NCBI GenBank assembly: GCA_002438865.1
Contig: DJRJ01000021.1
Coordinates: forward strand, 1 to 8,307
Direction of reading: 5' to 3'
Length of the DNA: 8,307 nucleotides
Source of the DNA: Clostridiales bacterium UBA6363
GTDB lineage: Bacteria; Bacillota; Clostridia; UBA1381
Each line of letters begins with the position of its first letter. The stretch's first letter is position 1. Under the pieces are notes generated by a model. That model had not been told where the DNA came from, did no database searches, and was given only the letters and a program-made list of their open reading frames with translations. Shown here in pieces: positions 6,172 through 8,307 of this stretch. The position numbers and the translations under genes are program-made.

Positions 6172-7254
6172 TTATAAATTATTCTTTTCAAATTCAGCCA
6201 TAAAGTCAACAAGCTTCTGCACGCCCTCAATCGGCATTGCATTGTAGATTGATGCTCTCATACCGCCTACAGTTCTGTGTCCCTTAAGATTTACAAGACC
6301 TGCCGCTTTTGCCTCTGCAACAAACTTTGCGTCAAGCTCCTCGTTACCCGTAACGAACGGCACGTTCATAAGCGATCTGTCCTCGGGAACAACCGTTCCC
6401 TTGAACAGCTTTGAATTGTCGAGGAAATCGTAAAGCAGTGCGGCTTTCTTTTCGTTCAGTTTCTGAAGCTCTGCGATACCGCCCTTTGATTTTATCCATT
6501 CCATAACAAGCTTAAAGATATAGATTGCGTATGTCGGAGGCGTATTGTAAAGCGATCCGTTATCCGCATGAGTTTTATATGTGAGCATTGTCGGAGTTAT
6601 GTCCATAGGCTCGCCTATAAGGTCCTCACGTGCTATTACGAGAACTACTCCGGCAGGGCCGAGGTTCTTCTGCGCACCTGCAAAAAGCAGACCGAATTTT
6701 GAAACGTCTATTACCTCTGACATAGCGTTTGACGATATGTCGGCTATAAGCGTTGCGTCTGTTTTCGGAAGCTCGGTATATCTTGTTCCGTAAATTGTGT
6801 TATTATAGCAGATGTAGCAGTAATCCACATCGTCCTTGCTTGAAAATGCGTCTTTATCAGGCTTCGGAATGTATGAGAATGTCTTATCTGCCGACGATGC
6901 AACTCTGTTTACCTTTATAAACTTTTCAGCCTCTGCAGCGGCTTTCTTTGCCCACTGACCCGTGATTATGTAATCGGCTGCCTTATGCTTTGTTGCCAGG
7001 TTTAACGGCACCATTGCAAACTGTGTTGAACCGCCGCCCTGTAAAAACATTACCTTATAATTATCCGGCACATTCATTAATTCACGCACCAGCTTTTCGG
7101 CGTCGTTTATAATCTCCTGGAAATCCTTTGAACGATGGCTCATTTCCATTACGGACATACCGCTTGTGCCGTATTCAAGCATCTCCTCCTGTGCCTTTTT
7201 AAGCACTTCCTCCGGAAGCATTGACGGACCTGCCGAAAAATTATATACTCTCAT
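6172..7254 (-). CDS. serC: Phosphoserine aminotransferase
   Basis: PLP enzyme that converts 3-phosphohydroxypyruvate and glutamate to O-phosphoserine and 2-oxoglutarate, the second step of serine synthesis. SerC can also serve pyridoxine synthesis in some bacteria. It is 360 aa, standard for the family. The N-terminus YNFSAGPSMLP matches the family start and supports the ATG chosen. GGGSTQF at 73-79 binds phosphate, W101 should stack on PLP, D172 contacts the pyridine nitrogen, and K196 (AGAQKN) forms the Schiff base. The C-terminal HRTVGGMRASIYNA (326-339) is the usual substrate-binding segment. It is first in the operon with serA, 15 nt away. The ribosome binding site is unusually far from the ATG, and a 4-codon ORF lies between them. 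No serB is seen in the window. Confidence 0.96.
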   Translation of the reverse strand: MRVYNFSAGPSMLPEEVLKKAQEEMLEYGTSGMSVMEMSHRSKDFQEIINDAEKLVRELMNVPDNYKVMFLQGGGSTQFAMVPLNLATKHKAADYIITGQWAKKAAAEAEKFIKVNRVASSADKTFSYIPKPDKDAFSSKDDVDYCYICYNNTIYGTRYTELPKTDATLIADISSNAMSEVIDVSKFGLLFAGAQKNLGPAGVVLVIAREDLIGEPMDITPTMLTYKTHADNGSLYNTPPTYAIYIFKLVMEWIKSKGGIAELQKLNEKKAALLYDFLDNSKLFKGTVVPEDRSLMNVPFVTGNEELDAKFVAEAKAAGLVNLKGHRTVGGMRASIYNAMPIEGVQKLVDFMAEFEKNNL

Positions 7255-7275
7255 CTTAAAATCATTTCCTTTCCT
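7251..7275 (-). promoter_or_regulatory. serC translation start with 4-codon leader ORF
   Basis: On the minus strand AGGAAAGG (7268-7275) lies 13 nt before the serC ATG, longer than usual. Between them an ATG at 7263-7265 opens a 4-codon ORF (Met-Ile-Leu-Arg) whose TGA stop overlaps the serC ATG as ATGA. The Shine-Dalgarno core is closer to this mini-ORF than to serC, so coupled re-initiation is possible. The alternative is a loosely spaced ribosome binding site with a chance ATG. Confidence 0.4.
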
Positions 7276-7317
7276 GTATTAAAGAGAAAATCCCCCTGTA
7301 TTTTTCAGTTAATAATT

Positions 7318-7347
7318 ATTATACACCCAAACACCGTATTAAGTCAA
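7318..7347 (-). promoter_or_regulatory. Sigma-A promoter of serC-serA
   Basis: On the minus strand, -35 TTGACT (7342-7347) and -10 TATAAT (7318-7323) are separated by 18 nt. The 5' leader would be roughly 55-60 nt, too short for a large riboswitch. This gives the serine operon its own promoter, separate from the cwlD-like gene upstream. I see no strong terminator for that gene in the 160-nt gap, so some read-through is possible. Confidence 0.75.
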
Positions 7348-7414
7348 TAGCTGCAAAAATTTGATTGTTAGAAATTTAACGTCTTTTTTTGTTGTTTTTA
7401 CACTATTTTGCATA

Positions 7415-8107
7415 TCACCGCCGATAATACGCCTCAACGGCGTCCGCTATCGACCATGCGATTTTCGCCTGATAGTTCTCATCGTTGAGCTTTTCCTCCT
7501 CCTGCGGATTGGTGATAAAACCGCACTCCACCAATACCGACGGCAAGGGCGGATTTTTCATAAGAAACAGCTTTTCGTCCGCCGCCTTGACCGCATATGC
7601 CTTTGCGCCCGTTGTTTCGCTTATTTTATCCTGTATGCTTTTTGCAAGCTCCTCCGTTTCGGGATAATTTTTCGCAAAAAACACACGCAGACCACTCACG
7701 TTTTCCTTGGGGAAAGAATTCATATGTATGCTCAAAAACAAATCCGCATTGCTCTCACGCATAATTTTTAAGCGCTTGTTCATATCGGACACTTTCATCT
7801 TTCTTATACTGCCCTCGCCTCCGTCCTGCAAGCCGCTATCACCCTCACGGGTGTAGAGCACACGTATGCCTTTTCCCTCAAGCACCTCTCCCGTTTTTTG
7901 GGCTATGGCAAGGTTTATGTCCTTTTCTATCGTTCCCCGTGCGCCAACCGCACCGCCGTCCGGCTCGCCGTGGCCGGCATCAACGAGTACCGTCAGTACG
8001 GATGAATTAAAGGCAGGATTTACGGGCGTGTATTTTAATACTGCGCCCGTAAGAAGTCCTGCCGCCGCAAGCATAATTACCGCAATCGTCAGCTTTTTAT
8101 TCAGCAT
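7415..8107 (-). CDS. cwlD: N-acetylmuramoyl-L-alanine amidase, CwlD-like
   Basis: Zinc amidase of the Amidase_3 family that cleaves the bond between N-acetylmuramic acid and the peptide stem. CwlD removes stem peptides from spore cortex peptidoglycan so that muramic-delta-lactam can form, a requirement for cortex lysis at germination. The protein is 230 aa, close to Bacillus CwlD (237). Residues 6-24 form one hydrophobic segment, a signal anchor or uncleaved signal. The zinc and catalytic set is visible: H46 (DAGHG), E61 (IEKDINL), H128 (SIHMNS) and E194 (VECGF). No cell-wall-binding repeats are present, which favours CwlD over vegetative amidases. The start is backed by GGAG about 8 nt upstream. 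A sigma-G-like sequence lies upstream. A general Amidase_3 enzyme remains possible. Confidence 0.82.
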   Translation of the reverse strand: MLNKKLTIAVIMLAAAGLLTGAVLKYTPVNPAFNSSVLTVLVDAGHGEPDGGAVGARGTIEKDINLAIAQKTGEVLEGKGIRVLYTREGDSGLQDGGEGSIRKMKVSDMNKRLKIMRESNADLFLSIHMNSFPKENVSGLRVFFAKNYPETEELAKSIQDKISETTGAKAYAVKAADEKLFLMKNPPLPSVLVECGFITNPQEEEKLNDENYQAKIAWSIADAVEAYYRR

Positions 8108-8141
8108 ATCAACATCTCCGTCATAAATATTTATTATTCAT

Positions 8142-8171
8142 TAATATGTTTTGATGTTGAAAAAAATGTGC
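8142..8171 (-). promoter_or_regulatory. Possible sigma-G-like promoter of cwlD
   Basis: On the minus strand CATATTA (8142-8148) fits the sigma-G -10 pattern CATnHTA as I recall it. GCACA (8167-8171), 18 nt upstream, matches the -35 pattern GHATR at four of five positions. Bacillus cwlD is expressed during sporulation, including under sigma-G, which fits. The region is AT-rich, so chance matches are likely. Confidence 0.3.
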
Positions 8172-8178
8172 TTATAAT
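8151..8178 (+). promoter_or_regulatory. Possible promoter of hairpin repeat copy 2
   Basis: The + strand has TTGATG (8151-8156), a 16-nt spacer and a perfect TATAAT (8173-8178). A start about 7 nt downstream, near 8185, would fall at the first base of the first stem of repeat copy 2. It points away from the cwlD-like gene and overlaps that gene's putative promoter on the other strand. No comparable promoter is visible in the 29 nt before copy 1. Confidence 0.45.
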
Positions 8179-8185
8179 CAGACTT

Positions 8186-8307
8186 TAGACAAACCTTTTG
8201 AGGTTTGTCTGCTTTGTTGTTGGGAGTTTGAGGTGCTAACCTCAAGTTTAAATCATTTCTGACGACAGGTGCGTCAGAAATGGCTTAAAATCAGAAGTTT
8301 CAGATTT
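8186..8307 (+). repeat. Dispersed hairpin repeat, copy 2 (cut by window end)
   Basis: Second copy of the module at 30-151, same orientation. Stem 1 is 8187-8195 with 8202-8210 (9 bp, loop TTTTGA). Stem 2 has the same 7-bp arms as copy 1 (loop GCTA). Stem 3 and all following sequence from 8256 to the window end are identical to 99-150 (52 nt). In stem 1 the pair G-C of copy 1 is A-T here, and the loops differ in sequence and length while the arms still pair. The repeat runs off the window, so its full length is unknown. Confidence 0.85.

Noticed and set aside
7376..7400. Terminator of the cwlD-like gene in the T-rich stretch before serC
   Set aside because: The T-run is on the wrong strand for this gene and no stable hairpin precedes it.

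Overview
This window looks like chromosomal DNA of an anaerobic, spore-forming member of the Clostridia. The basis is a SCIFF-type radical SAM maturase (a clostridial hallmark), SpoIIM and a CwlD-like cortex amidase (sporulation genes), spoIIM followed by xerD (an order also known in Bacillus), the short ACT-containing clostridial type of SerA, and AGGAGG-like ribosome binding sites throughout. I cannot name a genus. Seven protein-coding genes are supported. I see no tRNA, rRNA, CRISPR array, insertion sequence or phage gene.

Layout. Positions 1-317 hold no convincing gene. They hold a run of seven inverted repeats, several perfect, packed between about 30 and 288. Positions 318-3016 (+) are a two-gene operon with an ATGA overlap: a SCIFF-type radical SAM/SPASM maturase, then a PLP-dependent Orn/Lys/Arg decarboxylase-family protein. 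Positions 3017-3238 hold a G/C-rich intergenic repeat and a strong bidirectional terminator between convergent genes. Everything from 3239 to 8107 lies on the minus strand. Read in transcription order it is cwlD-like amidase, serC-serA operon with its own promoter and terminator, spoIIM, and xerD. Positions 8108-8307 hold the cwlD upstream region and a second, window-truncated copy of the 5' part of the hairpin array.

How the genes work together. SerA and SerC carry out the first two steps of serine synthesis from 3-phosphoglycerate. SpoIIM (engulfment) and the CwlD-like amidase (cortex muramic lactam) belong to sporulation. XerD resolves chromosome dimers. The radical SAM maturase would install thioether crosslinks in a small Cys-rich peptide, but no SCIFF precursor gene is visible next to it. 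The usual precursor position is taken by the hairpin array.

The most unusual element is that array. Its first ~120 nt recur at 8187-8307 in the same orientation. The last 52 visible nt are identical, a base pair in the first stem is changed on both sides, and a good promoter-like sequence lies just upstream of the second copy. It could be a structured RNA, a leader, or a dispersed palindromic element; the sequence alone does not decide.
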